Source: Anopheles merus
Lineage: Eukaryota > Arthropoda > Insecta > Diptera > Culicidae
Direction of reading: 5' to 3'
Length of the DNA: 64,000 nt
NCBI RefSeq assembly: GCF_017562075.2
Contig: NC_054085.1
Coordinates: 2,976,001 to 3,040,000 of the forward strand
Numbering within the stretch: the stretch's first letter is position 1; the number at the start of each line of letters is the position of its first letter. Position numbers and translations under genes: made by a program. The notes under the pieces are model-generated. The model saw only the letters and a list, made by a program, of their open reading frames with translations, was not told the DNA's origin and searched no databases. This document shows, piece after piece, positions 1 to 10,545 of this stretch.

Positions 1-949
1 AGAATTTAATATGTATGAGTTTTAAGTGAAGGGGAAAGGGGAGGAGATGTAGCAAAGTGAATTAAAGTTGATGAGGGGAGTGGGGAATGACACATTCAAC
101 AGTTACCGCCAATATCGAAAATTCGACATCGGCCGGTGGTGTTTGGGGTATCGGCGTTCCGTGTGGACCACCGATGCGAAATGAAATCATTGTGTATATT
201 TTCGTACAGTATCTCATTGCGGCGGAACCTTACAAATGTTATCGCGCGGTCGAATCAGGAATCGCGCATCGGATCGATGGAAGAAGGGAGTACGAACGAG
301 AGGGGAGAAGAGGAAGCACAGAGAAAAACGCTGCACATTCACTCATACATTCTTACAGCAGCAGGCAATTCGCGAGAACATGAAATCGGGAGAGTATATT
401 TTAACGCTCGTGAATAAGTGCAAGCAGGTCCCGACAGACAAAGAGAACGAAATTTTCAGGCGAGGGGTAGGTAGAAACACGCGGTGGAGGCCCGGCCCAA
501 GATCGGATCCGAAGTCCGTTGTTTTGGGCTCGAAATTAAAAATGGCGGATGGAGCGCTCCCTGGGAGAGGAGTGCGCTCTCTCGTTTGCATTCAAAATAC
601 ACGGTACGCTCTCTCGAATTCACGAGGTTGTTTTCTTTCATTGTGTGAGTGAAACATCGCGGATCTTGCAATGGTGTGTGTGTCGTAGCTTGCTGCGTTT
701 ATTCAAAGCTGTCAAATCAAACTTTGTTTACATTTCATATCGGCCAAATAGTTGAACGCGTCGGAGTTATTTGAATAGTGGAACTGGAAAAGGAAACAAA
801 AGTTAGTGAAAAACATTACAAATTACTTTTAGTTTAATGGTTTACATGGAAGAATGTTCACTAACCTCTAATATAGTATTTTACAGCCGTGCATCGTTTG
901 TGTGTTTGCAAAACAGTGATATTGTCCTGGAAAGTAAGAAGAAGTAAAA
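1..949. other. upstream flank and probable 5'UTR of the DUF4806-like gene
   Basis: No protein family is recognisable in the short open frames here; they overlap in several frames and none has a conserved motif. The last part, up to the donor at 950, is best read as leader of the gene that starts at 1026. CT-rich stretches (CGCTCTCTCG) occur twice near 575-615. No TATA box or initiator was convincing. Confidence 0.4.
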
Positions 950-1025
950 GTGAGTAATTTTATTTGTTACTATTAGAAGGAAGGAAATGAGTTAAATATC
1001 TTAATTAAACATTCATTTACTACAG
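950..1025 (+). other. short 5'UTR intron
   Basis: A strong donor (AAAA|GTGAGT) starts at 950 and a pyrimidine-containing acceptor (TTTACTACAG) ends at 1025, immediately before the ATG at 1026. The length, 76 bp, is typical of small insect introns. An alternative donor GTAAGA lies at 934 and would give 92 bp. The coincidence of the acceptor with the start codon supports both the intron and the chosen start. Confidence 0.6.
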
Positions 1026-3182
1026 ATGTCGACACCCGCAAAGCATTTGTTTTGTGACCAAAATATGGTGGAATCGCAAAATGAACCGCTGGAACCTGCT
1101 GTGCCAGTTATAGTGCATGGACCAACTGTTATGCCCTTATCGAGCGTACCAACTGGCCGATTAAGATGCAAAGTGAATCGAGCTAATCGAGAATCATCCG
1201 TAACAGGTGTTGCTGAAGTTATGTCTCCCGTTACTACGCATTCTATCGGTAACATATACGGAATGCAGCCATCGACGTCGGCAATCAATGTGAATTCTGC
1301 TGCCTCATCCGTTGTTACTTCGATTAATTTGAATACGGCAGCTTTGCTTCCTTGTGGGACCGTGATCCGGACCATTGCACCATCCACGGCAGGTGCTGTA
1401 ACATCCGTAGTAGCATCGACGGGAAAAACACCAACATCAGCCACGTATAGCGGAGGAATATATGGCTTGCAGCCTTCGTCGTATGCTGCTGTACCTTCAA
1501 GTATCTCGTCGGTTAGAATGCCTAGGGCATTTATGTTTCCATCAGGAAAAATGATCCGTTTCCCTGCACCAACGGTATCTGTGCACGGTTCAGCAGCAGT
1601 GCCTACGTCGGGAACAAGTACGGCCTGGCATATGCAGCCATCGACGACTACTACAACAGTAACATCATACTCTGAGCCTACGGTAGGAATGCCGACCTTA
1701 GCTAGGCTTCCTTCTGGAACCATGGTTCGGATCGTGACACCGTCGATGTTTGCGTATGGTGCATCCACTGTGGCTAAATCAGGAACGACAACGGCTTGGC
1801 GTATGCAGCCATCGACAACTGCTGCTACAGTATATGTCCCATCATACGCTGGGGGTCAAGTGAAAGTGACTACAACGGATGCATTCCATACTGGAACCGA
1901 GGTTAAGCCCTTTTTAAAATCGGTGTCTTCGCATGGTGCGTTGGTAACGCCTGCACCTGAAACACGATCCTCGTCCAGTTATGTGGGGTCTGAGCCTTCA
2001 GTGTATATAAAAACACCATGTGTGCTTCCTTCAGGAACCATCATAAGGCAAATTGGACCATCGGTATCAGCGCAAAGTGTGTCTGTTGGGCTATTGCCTC
2101 GATCAACTTCAACAACGCCAGCCACTTTTCACTACACCGCTGCAGTTTCTAACAAGCAAATGTCGCCCGCTGCAGAAGTTTCATTTCTTTCTTCCGCCAT
2201 GCCTTCTATACAAATTATCTCTTCGGAAACCGAGATTCGGACCATACCACCAGCAGCGCCTACACAAGAAACACCGGTATTGGCTTCAAAGGGAGCGGCA
2301 CCAGAAACCATTGCAGCTTTAAATTATCCCGATTATTTAATTCCGCCATTGGCGACGTCTAGCAGAGCTGCATCCGATGAGTCTACGGTGAAGAAAATTT
2401 CATTAACAGAAACAGTAAACTTACCTCGTGTTACTGGGTCGCCATCGGACTTGAAAACTGCGTTTCCTTCGTCGAAAACGGCCACGGTAAAAACAAGCAC
2501 ATTGCCCATTGTTTCGCCGACCCAGCATGATTCCGTTGATATGGTTGATCGAACAAATTCTAATGATGAACCGATAGAATATGATGATACAGTGGAGCAC
2601 AGCAATATAACAGAACCAGTTGGTGAAAATCAGAACCAGTGCGAACGAGTACACACATGCTGTTCCTTGTGTCGTGCAAATCGTAAAAAAACAGAAACAA
2701 GAAATTCACAAATGTTTGTTATGATTAGTGATATGTTCAATATCTTAAAACCTATGGCAAATGCACGGCTTAACGCGCTTTCGCTTGACATAGAAAAAAT
2801 CAAAACTATTAATGAATTAGCTGAGTTGGATAGCAAATTAAATGACAAGCATTTTTTCTATGCAACAACTCAGCGCATAGATGCTGATATAAATGCTGAA
2901 GATGCAAATAGTAGGATACATCAAGCTCTTGATAGACTTTTCGACAGAATTTTTTTTGCTACATGCAGTTGGTCGGGAAGAGGTAACCCAGAACCGAAAC
3001 ACAAATTTAGTGAATTTAAAAATGTGTTACGGCTTTTTCAATCAATAGCAACAAATCACTTTGGCATAGAGGTCGATTATGCTTATGTTGAGACCTACAT
3101 TCAAGGTAAATTGAAACATGCACCGGCAAGAACGAACTTAAATGAATTTAAAACAACTGCAACGAAACGCAAGCGAAATTAA
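1026..3182 (+). CDS. DUF4806-like protein with Ser/Thr/Pro-rich repeats, intact
   Basis: This is a 718-aa open reading frame. Residues about 1-530 are low complexity, rich in Thr, Ser, Pro, Ala and Val, and built from imperfect repeats of the form LPSGTxIRxIxPS, several followed by a MQPSTT block; at least four copies lie between residues about 105 and 350. A cysteine cluster (CERVHTCCSLCRANRKK) sits near residue 539. The C-terminal 150 residues contain ELDSKLNDKHF, a leucine-rich helical stretch and CSWSGRGN near residue 649, followed by LRLF, a pattern I recognise as the DUF4806 domain found in many insect proteins of unknown role. The protein ends in a basic tail (KRKRN), a possible nuclear signal. 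Two broken relatives lie at 22762-24040 and 51840-53766, so the gene may belong to a dispersed family or be carried by a repeat. Function is unknown; no catalytic motif is visible. Confidence 0.75.
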   Translation: MSTPAKHLFCDQNMVESQNEPLEPAVPVIVHGPTVMPLSSVPTGRLRCKVNRANRESSVTGVAEVMSPVTTHSIGNIYGMQPSTSAINVNSAASSVVTSINLNTAALLPCGTVIRTIAPSTAGAVTSVVASTGKTPTSATYSGGIYGLQPSSYAAVPSSISSVRMPRAFMFPSGKMIRFPAPTVSVHGSAAVPTSGTSTAWHMQPSTTTTTVTSYSEPTVGMPTLARLPSGTMVRIVTPSMFAYGASTVAKSGTTTAWRMQPSTTAATVYVPSYAGGQVKVTTTDAFHTGTEVKPFLKSVSSHGALVTPAPETRSSSSYVGSEPSVYIKTPCVLPSGTIIRQIGPSVSAQSVSVGLLPRSTSTTPATFHYTAAVSNKQMSPAAEVSFLSSAMPSIQIISSETEIRTIPPAAPTQETPVLASKGAAPETIAALNYPDYLIPPLATSSRAASDESTVKKISLTETVNLPRVTGSPSDLKTAFPSSKTATVKTSTLPIVSPTQHDSVDMVDRTNSNDEPIEYDDTVEHSNITEPVGENQNQCERVHTCCSLCRANRKKTETRNSQMFVMISDMFNILKPMANARLNALSLDIEKIKTINELAELDSKLNDKHFFYATTQRIDADINAEDANSRIHQALDRLFDRIFFATCSWSGRGNPEPKHKFSEFKNVLRLFQSIATNHFGIEVDYAYVETYIQGKLKHAPARTNLNEFKTTATKRKRN

Positions 3183-3205
3183 CCATTAACCGAAATTAAC
3201 ATTAA

Positions 3206-3450
3206 GGTGAAGTCAACTGAACGGACTGTGATGTACATACAAATATTATCTTCCAAGTCATTAAAGCTAAATTTTAGACAATAGAGAATTAGTACAATAA
3301 GATGAAGTCATCTGAACGAACTGTGATGTATATACAAATATTATCATTTAAGCTATTCAAGCTAAATATTAGACAATAGAGAATTAGTACAATAAGATGA
3401 AGTAAACTGAACGAACTGTGATGTATATACAAATATTAACCTTTGAACTA
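3206..3450 (+). repeat. 95-bp tandem repeat after the stop codon, about 2.5 copies
   Basis: The units begin with GTGAAGTCA (3207), ATGAAGTCA (3302) and ATGAAGTAA (3397), a spacing of 95 bp. Each carries CTGAACGRACTGTGATGTA and ATACAAATATTA; the first two continue to ACAATAGAGAATTAGTACA. The units differ at few positions. The array begins 24 bp after the TAA and would fall in the 3'UTR. Confidence 0.85.
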
Positions 3451-4057
3451 TGTTAGCGAAATCTTAAAAAAGGCTGTATGTTTAACATTTCTCTTGTTGA
3501 ACAACAAAAATGATTTATTTTCCAATAGGCTAAGAAAAATTAAATAGCCGTAAAAAGACTGAATATTTATGATGGAAACTGCGATATTTGTTAAAGCTAT
3601 GAGCTATGATTAAATGAATTACTATTTTATTATATAAGTGAATTCAACGGATACGGGTAACATATAGAAATAAAATTATCAAACATACCAAAATCTGTTT
3701 AATTTTTTCATATCATAATGCGTGTAAGCTTTTGGGTTCGAGCTTAACTTTATTACTTTATTATTGCTTTATGCTTTATTGGTCCGAACTGGCCAATGGT
3801 TGCGAGAGAAGTGGCCGAGCGATCGGCGCATCCGATCGCTGCTTCCTCATTCGTCCTGCACTAAACTAATTTAATTCTAATTTTATATACATACAAATAC
3901 GCTCTGTCTATATACTCTATACCACAAGGTGATATCCACTTTAGGTGGTGTATATGAGAGTGGCATTGAGATTGCGGCATCTGATCAGAAAAAATCTCCC
4001 TTCAAGTTAAATATCAAAACAAAGGTTAGCTGAACAATAAATAGTTGTAAATAGTTA
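3451..4057. other. AT-rich intergenic stretch
   Basis: No coding potential was recognised. An AATAAA-like signal (GAAATAAAATTA, about 3667-3678) on the plus strand could end the upstream transcript. A GC-richer patch at 3785-3845 with two CGATCG cores stands out from the AT-rich surroundings, but I could not assign it. Confidence 0.35.
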
Positions 4058-4063
4058 TTTATT
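4058..4063 (-). terminator. polyadenylation signal AATAAA of the minus-strand transposase
   Basis: TTTATT on the plus strand reads AATAAA on the minus strand and lies 8 bases past the TAA stop at 4071-4073. A second AATAAA follows a few bases further at about 4036-4041. Such closeness of stop and signal is usual in compact transposons. Confidence 0.5.
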
Positions 4064-4070
4064 TATGTTT

Positions 4071-6380
4071 TTACAATGAAGTATGGAGCATAGGTACAAA
4101 AATAAATCTATTATCACTTATATTAATTGCTACCATTTTACATTTTATATCTGATTGTAAAAATACCATTTCATTTGTGGAAAGATGGCACATATTCGCT
4201 TCAAACATATCTATCATCCACCTAGAGGAGTGGTATGTGGTACTTTCATCTATTTCACTAAAAGCCTTGCCGCTAATGTACATAACTGATCCTTCCATTT
4301 TTGCACTGGTATATTGAACTATATAATCATCGTGAGTTAAAAACCAATTGGATTGCTTACTGGGATAAAGAGTAATAATCGAGTTAACGTGTGCAACTAC
4401 ACCATTACTTTTAGATTCAATGTAAGGAAAAGGTGAATTTTCACTGCTTGACGAGCGTGTTGGAATCTGTTCAGATATCCTGTTCGCCGTCTGCACCAAA
4501 ACCTTATGTCCATTTCGTAGGGTTTTACCCACATCCTGTAATTTAGCTTCATAGCGATACGAAGAAAATTTAGGAAGTGGTCCAAATTTGTTCACATCTT
4601 CGAAAACATGCAATAAATTATGCACATTACTGGTTATCCGATGTTCCCCGTAAATAGTACCATACTGTACAACAAACTGTTTAAGCATAATATGTGCAGC
4701 TGGCCAATGTTCTTTGTAAGAATCAGAAGAGAATAGTCTTATCGCACTAAAGTATAACATGAAATGTTCATACTGTTCTTTTGTTAACACCTCCTTCAAC
4801 ACTATGAAACTAGCATAGTTCAAAAACATATTGAATTCACTGGCTTTCCAAAAACCGGTATCTTCAATACTACGCAATTTGCGGTGAAACTCTAAAGGAA
4901 TTTCCACCTCGTCAAGAATGTTATTGATCCTATCAATTGTTTCTTTACTCCATTTCGGACCACTACCTAACTTGCCGGATTTCCAGCCGTTTATTGACGT
5001 TCGTGTAACTCCGAAGTCAATCAGATGCAACAGATCTGCAATAATAACATTCTTGATGATATCGAAATGGAGAAGCTTTATAAGTGGCGTTGTTTCCCTG
5101 TGATGTTCGCCGTAGTTACAGTTCCTAAAGTTTTCGTGCGTTCTCGGCGGTGCGTCTATGTCGGGAAAACACATCACTCTTGCAGTTTTGTTGAATTTTC
5201 CTTCAACGGTACATTTCTGGCAACCATTTTTGTGATTGAAGTATGCTACTCCTGAAAAAAAAGACAAAAAGAAAGGTAATATTAGTTATACATGTCACAA
5301 TTTTGGCTGGACCGTAATAGGCATCTTTTTTAAATAAACATGTTGTCGTTTGTACTAGATTTTCAACAACCTACCTTTAATAAAAGCTCGTGCAGGTGAG
5401 TCAGCGATGAAAGCCCAAACGCGTACTGTGATCAGCTTATTGGCTATTACAATGCCAGTCTCCATAAATTCGTTGAGCTCATTTACTAGAGGTTCAAGGT
5501 ATTCCTTCAGGCTTGCGGGTTTTGATTCCCCCAAAAATTTTCCAACCATTAATACTGGAACCTCGGGCATCTCTTCAATGCTCATTAATATTGGCCAAAA
5601 CTGCTTACGAGAACTTTTGTGTAATGGCAGTCCATCGATGGAGAAGTTTAATGAAAATTTGTTGACTCTTGGTTGAACATTACCAAATTGTTTCACAAGA
5701 GCTGCTTTTATTCCTGGATACCAAAATTCTCCTTCTGCTATTTGCTTTATTTCTCGTCCACATTGCTTTGTTCTAAGCAGTGTTCGTGCATCTTTGGGCA
5801 GCTTAAAATTGGTTGTATCGCGTAATATTTCTAACAGTCCGTTGAGAGCCGTATGCGTCTGATACGTTTTCAAAGCCCAAATTCTGAGTCGTTCCGCCAT
5901 CGCCTCACTGTTAGTTGGTGCGGTTTGCTGTGCACTATCGGAGCCTGTCTCTTCTATGTTTTCGGTGTCGTCTATATTTTCATAACTTTCTATATTGTCA
6001 CACTCGTCGAAAATTATCCAATCACCAATGTATTCTTCTTCAACGATCTGCTCTTCAACTGGGTAGCTGATACATTCTTGGTAACTTGTTGACGGAATAT
6101 TTGAAACACTAGGGATCTCTGCATCCGGCGATGCCATATTTTGGCTCTGTAGGTCATCGGACCTACTGCTGCTACTATCGTCAAACGTTTCTGCTTCGTA
6201 TCGCTTGTTCATATTTTTGATAATTTTATACATCGAACCCGTTTCGCGCATCCTTTTATCTGAACCTTTTTCACGCATCCTGTTTTCCGAACATGTTCCA
6301 CGCTTCCTTTTTTCAGAATCACGCTTTTCACTATTTTCACTGTTCTCAGTTTCACGGTTATCAATTTCACGATTCTCCAT
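4071..6380 (-). CDS. EnSpm-like (DUF4218/Tnp2-type) transposase, two exons, intact
   Basis: Exon 1 runs 6380 to 5375 and exon 2 runs 5251 to 4071, giving a predicted 728-aa protein. The intron (5374-5252, 123 bp) has a GTAGGT donor and a TTTTTTTTCAG acceptor; splicing joins ARAFIK to GVAYFNHKNG without loss of frame. The N-terminus (about residues 1-45) is a Glu/Arg/Lys/Asn-rich charged repeat, followed by an acidic region, then LRIWALKT and LPKDARTLL, then FSIDGLPLHKSS and FWPILM. Exon 2 has a zinc-ribbon-like GCQKCTVEG, HHRETTPL, DLLHLIDFG and NVHNLLHVFEDVNKFGPLP, a pattern I associate with animal relatives of EnSpm/CACTA transposases and the plant DUF4218 domain. Catalytic acids cannot be assigned by eye, although D of DLLHLIDFG is a candidate. 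Three decayed relatives lie in the window. The element ends were not found for this copy. The superfamily name is inference; the intactness of both exons is directly seen. Confidence 0.75.
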
Positions 6381-7130
6381 AGTTAAAATCTAGGCAAAAT
6401 ACAGTATTCGTAAGCTCGCAAAATATATCTTCAGTCTGACTTATTACAATTTGACAACACAAAAATGTTTAAAGGGAATACGAATGTTCAACTCCTAATG
6501 AAGTGACTGCCCGAATACAATTGACAGAAGTACAGTATGTGTTTGTTTTTATAAGCACGATAAAAGGTAAAACAATCGATATACCGATACTTTGACAGGT
6601 ATTTTTTATGACAAGGTAAGGATAATAACCGATACTTTGTTAGGTAAAAATATAGAACTAAGGACAAATAAACATCGTACCCTTATTCGTGTACCAGAGT
6701 ATTTATATGATACGACAAACCAGGTACCAGAGGGGTACAAATAACACGTTTTTAACAACAACAACAACAAACAATATGAAATGTACAACAAGTAACAAAC
6801 AAAAACTCACGTTACTTTTTCTTACCTTTGTTCACAAACACTGCACTTTGTTAAAACGTAGTTGCACACTCCTTAAAGCATTTCACATATTTCACAAAAC
6901 ATTGTATAACTAGCAAAACTTTAAACATCGAAAGCTAAAATAAACACTATTGAAAACACTTGTTTCACGCAGACGCTAGTGGATTAAAGATAGAAAATTT
7001 TCGAAGTGTCAACTAGTCTGCGTCGCTGAAAATTTATTCACGTAAATCAGAGTGAGAAAGCTCGGGGTACTGCGATCAAAAGTTGTAAAGGCGAGACGGA
7101 GGAACGCACATGCAACGACGAGCACACCAA
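6381..7130. other. AT-rich upstream flank of the transposase
   Basis: This stretch holds no recognisable gene. It may contain the promoter and 5' end of the transposon whose coding region ends at 6380, but no inverted repeat matching the CCCGCTG end of the related relic was seen. A run of CAA triplets lies at about 6759-6773. Confidence 0.3.
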
Positions 7131-7322
7131 ACTGAGCGCGCAGGCTGAAAGTGAACGCACACATTCACACATGTGTAGTTGTGTGAGTGCAAAAACTGTG
7201 TAGAAACCAAAACACGCTCTCGCCTCCGAGCAATTCCGCGTATTTCCAGCCGTCTCCCCCTGCTTCTACATGCCCCTCGCCTGAAAGACGCACACTTTTA
7301 CATTCTCTTTGCTAGTAGGGGT
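7131..7322 (+). repeat. direct repeat, copy 1 of 2
   Basis: Starting at ACTGAGCGCGCAGGC and running to about GCTAGTAGGG, this segment matches 8043-8228 over its whole length with scattered substitutions. Shared landmarks are GTGAGTGCAAAAACTGTGTA, ATTCCGCGTATTTCCA and CATGCCCCTCGCCTGAAAG. The two copies have the same orientation and are 912 bp apart. They could be ends of an unrecognised element or a segmental duplication. Confidence 0.8.
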
Positions 7323-7357
7323 GCGGTATAGAGCAAAACAGCCCAGTTTTTGTTCAA

Positions 7358-7466
7358 GCTAGGTCCAAAATGTTTCCTTGGGTGAGAGAGCGCACTGTGC
7401 TGAGGGAGCGCACTGTGCGAAGAGAGCGCACAGTGCGAAAATCCAAGGAAACATTTTGGACCTAGC
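7358..7466. repeat. inverted repeat, 24-bp arms around GCGCACTGTGC motifs
   Basis: The left arm (7358-7381, GCTAGGTCCAAAATG...) is the exact reverse complement of the right arm (7443-7466). The 61-bp loop carries GAGCGCACTGTGC twice and GAGCGCACAGTGCG once, the last in mirrored sense. A hairpin or a small foldback element is the simplest reading. Confidence 0.8.
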
Positions 7467-8042
7467 TCGGCTTGCTCTGCGCTGAACTGGTACCCCCTCG
7501 CACTTGATTCCAGCGAATTGACACCCCCTCCCGCTCGTTTCTTTCGTAGCGCGCTTCCCTTCACACGGACTTGGTGCACCCGAATCAAAACAAAAACTCG
7601 TACACATCAAAGTAGGTTTATATTTTTTCACTTGTATTGCAAATAAAAGCACATTTAAATACATAGCTTCACACAATCTTGCTGCAAACCACACACATAG
7701 AAAAAAAATCGTCGCATTTCAAATAGCCGCCTAACTGCGTGGATCCCGTTAGTGATGTTCAATACAGCAAAAAAAAAGCATTGAAATAAAGCAGCGCAAA
7801 TCACACATTTAAGATAAATGATGAAAGATAAGCGCAGCTTCATTTCGATGTGCACAACACTTCAACACTTAGCGAAACTTCGATCGCCCGGGACTTAGGC
7901 AAACACGCGTGCGACCTTTCACGGTGAACGCTTGAGCTGAACTGATGATTTCGTGTGGTGGCAAGAAAGTGAACGCACAGAGGAACACTCGCTGCACTAG
8001 TGCGAGCGAGACACCGATACCAGCATACCGCTGCGAAAAAAA
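7467..8042. other. spacer between the two direct repeats
   Basis: No gene, RNA or known repeat was recognised. Short open frames on the minus strand are rich in Cys, Phe and Ser and have no motif. The segment has the same base composition as the flanking repeat copies. Confidence 0.3.
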
Positions 8043-8228
8043 ACTGAGCGCGCAGGCAGAAAGTCAACGCAAACATTCACACGAGTGTGATTGTGTGAGT
8101 GCAAAAACTGTGTAAAAACCAAAACTCGCGCCTCCGCGTAATTCCGCGTATTTCCAACCGTCTCGCCATGCTTCTACATGCCCCTCGCCTGAAAGTCGCA
8201 CACTTTTTCATTCTCATTGCTAATAGGG
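8043..8228 (+). repeat. direct repeat, copy 2 of 2
   Basis: This is the second copy of the segment at 7131-7322, starting ACTGAGCGCGCAGGC and ending near GCTAATAGGGCTAGC. It is followed by a 26-bp perfect palindrome (8264-8289) made of GTGCGCACTGT and its mirror, the same core motif that fills the loop next to copy 1, so both copies are followed by the same kind of motif. Confidence 0.8.
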
Positions 8229-8263
8229 CTAGCACTGTGCTAGCACTTCCGCACTGGTACGAA

Positions 8264-8289
8264 GTGCGCACTGTGCGCACAGTGCGCAC
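8264..8289. repeat. 26-bp perfect palindrome of GTGCGCAC units
   Basis: The sequence reads identically on both strands and is centred on GCGC. It repeats the GCGCACTGTGC motif of 7385-7440. Its role is unknown; it may be part of the repeat family rather than a regulatory site. Confidence 0.75.
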
Positions 8290-9358
8290 AACACACTTAG
8301 GGCACAGTTGTGGAATTGTGCTACTTTACCCAACACTAGCGCCAAATAATAGAATCATAACAAGTAATTTTACTTCCGTCATGTACACGAGAATCATATG
8401 CCACCATCCGGCACGGAAACCACAACCAAATGGTTTGGATGACCAAACTCACTGTTGGCACGTTTATTCAATTTCTACGAATTGAGTTTGATATATACGG
8501 TCTAGTCTAGGGGGCCCCTAAAATATAGAATAAGATGATGTTTATATTACAGGGTTTTCAACGGTTATATTGACATGTTCAACTACCCGCTGCGCAAAGC
8601 GACGGAAGGCGTTATGGCGTTCTGAGAATTTTATCATGCCTTCCTTTTCTCTCCAACGGCAAATTTGTCAAGCAGCTCGTCGAGCTACCCGTCCCTGGCT
8701 CCACCTCATTCCCCTCGCCTGAGCGCGCTGCCGAAGGTTTGGATGTGTTGGTGTGTCAGACGGCCAATCGCTGTCAGCCGTCGTCCGTGCTTTTTCCCTC
8801 CATAGCGCCATCTCTTTCTCGCGTGTGGTCAATGCTCGCGAGCTGTTGTGGCGCCTAAAAATGCCGTTAACAAACATTGCGGCGATGAAGTTACATTTAA
8901 ACAAATCAAACCAAAAAATCGCAATGAGTTCAAACACTACAATATAAAAATGACTAAGGAATCGCTAGTTTACGCAGGGGGGTTTGCTGTGCAACGCGCA
9001 GAATCCTAATCCGCATTAACACGTTCAGTCCGGCGCTGATTTTCATGAGCTTACCGTTCCGCCGGCATCTAGAACGCAAGCTGATTTTGCAACCGGCATA
9101 TTGGAAAGTTCACTGGCAGTCCCTGGAGCCTGCCATCGAACTTAACGTGTTAAGCATTAAGCATAAGTTACACTAAGCATAAGTTACATAAGTTAAGTTA
9201 CACTAAGCTTTTTTGCTTTTGTATGGTGTAGATTACACAGATATACTGAGCCGTCTGCGCAAGGGTGTGAGTGTGCGTGTGTGTGCCAAAACTGTCGCCA
9301 AATGTGTTATCTTCCAAAATGTTATGATCGATCGAAGGAAGGTGATCATGACAGTGGC

Positions 9359-9600
9359 GGAGTAGGGGGAATCGGGGGCGCCCTAGGCGGAAAGACGAGT
9401 TGAGGCCCCTGTAAATGGTAGCTGATGACCAGGAGGAGGAGGTACTGGCATACAGCTGTTATGAGATTTAACATTATACTTAAATTGCCGGCGGGGTGGG
9501 GGGGGGGGATTGGCGATGGAACCCCTACGATCATCGGTCACATGTCCTAAAATTGTTGCCGGCGGGGGGGGGAGTGCAGAAGGTTCTCCAGCGACGGGGC
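9359..9600. repeat. G-rich stretch with repeated GCCGGCGGGG
   Basis: GCCGGCGGGG followed by a G run occurs at about 9486-9510 and again at 9558-9573, each after AAATTG or AATTGTTG. The runs of 8-10 G could form quadruplexes. No gene is supported. Confidence 0.5.
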
Positions 9601-9869
9601 CCCAACGACCATCTTTCCGGCGGCCCTTGTCGCTAATACTCTGTCCACTTGTAGACATACGGCATACTACAGACTAGCGATATTCGGCGACCGCCTAGTT
9701 CGTCTACCGTTAGATCCGCCGCTGGTTCATGACGATGTTTTTTTTATTTTGGAGGTGCATCCTTCCTTCTGCCTGCAGCGTATGCATCGGGAAGCAGACA
9801 ATGTGGCAGTATGCAAGTTATCCGCTGGATAGGAGCGGTCCCGCGGCACCGCCGTCATTCCTCACATCT

Positions 9870-10017
9870 GCATGCCCGTCGTGGGTTCTAACCGCGTATG
9901 AACCGTCCGCCGTAGCAAGGGCTGACTATCCGGCTACGTGGTACTCAAGTCCTGAAAATGCCGGCATGATCGCGTAGACTATTACGCCAATAATAATAAT
10001 AATAATAATAATAATAA
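9870..10017 (+). mobile_element. tRNA-derived SINE copy, degraded, (TAA)n tail
   Basis: The core CATGCCCGTCGTGGGTTCTAA, GGGCTGACTATCCGGC and GCCGGCATG matches the minus-strand copy at 61510-61690. GGGTTCTAACC is a decayed B box. The copy ends in a run of about nine AAT/TAA triplets (9990-10016), the usual 3' tail of such SINEs. It lies inside the CCCGCTG element. Confidence 0.7.
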
Positions 10018-10464
10018 GCAGAAGAAGAACTTAGCATAGCAGTCCACACTCGGGGAAGGTTTTTGTTTTGACTTTGGTGCTGCCGGGTCTACCGCTGTGG
10101 CGCGACAAATGCACGGAATTCACTCGACTAAAACATGAACCTACCGATCCGAACCCATTCCAAGGCAATGCCGGTCAATCAGCGTCATGATAACTTCTCC
10201 AAACCAACAAGCCGCCAGATTCTGGACGGGCAGGTGCAGCACCATATGCGCGAAAGAAATTTGCTACATATCACACGCACGTTTGCTTCGATCGTGTGCC
10301 TTTTTAACACCCCCAACAGCAGAACCGATCGCAAAGATCGTGGTGCCAATCCGATAGTTGTGTTGTCTCTCAGGTAGCGAAATCGAAAATGCATGGACTT
10401 TGTAGCCGCAGCGGATGAAAATGTACGCATCAGAATCAAATAGTTTTGGGGTTTCCACACGCAG

Positions 10465-10545
10465 GCACACACACACACAAAAACACACACACACACGCAC
10501 GCGAGCACGCACGCACACACACACGCACACATGCACGTACGCGTG
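10465..10545. repeat. CA-rich microsatellite with CGCA interruptions
   Basis: Runs of (CA)n are interrupted by AAAA and by CG steps (CACGCACGCGAGCACGCACGC). It continues into a CGCAAGCACGCACC-type repeat to about 10610, with AAGCGCRAACGCAAGCA appearing twice. Long Cys/Val- or Thr/His-rich frames here are artefacts of the repeat. Confidence 0.9.

Noticed and set aside
236..652. 138-codon plus-strand frame near the window start
   Set aside because: Several overlapping frames are open here, composition is Arg-rich without motif, and no start context or splice pattern supports it.
1013..1768. 251-codon minus-strand frame opposite the DUF4806-like gene
   Set aside because: It is a shadow of the Thr/Val-rich repeat coding on the plus strand and has no independent motif.
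3785..3845. Apparent similarity to 44030-44110 (GAGTGGCC, CGATCG)
   Set aside because: Only short words match and their order differs; no alignment could be extended.
8264..8289. 26-bp palindrome as a transcription operator
   Set aside because: It repeats the motif of a nearby repeat family, with no gene beside it; a repeat-derived origin is simpler.
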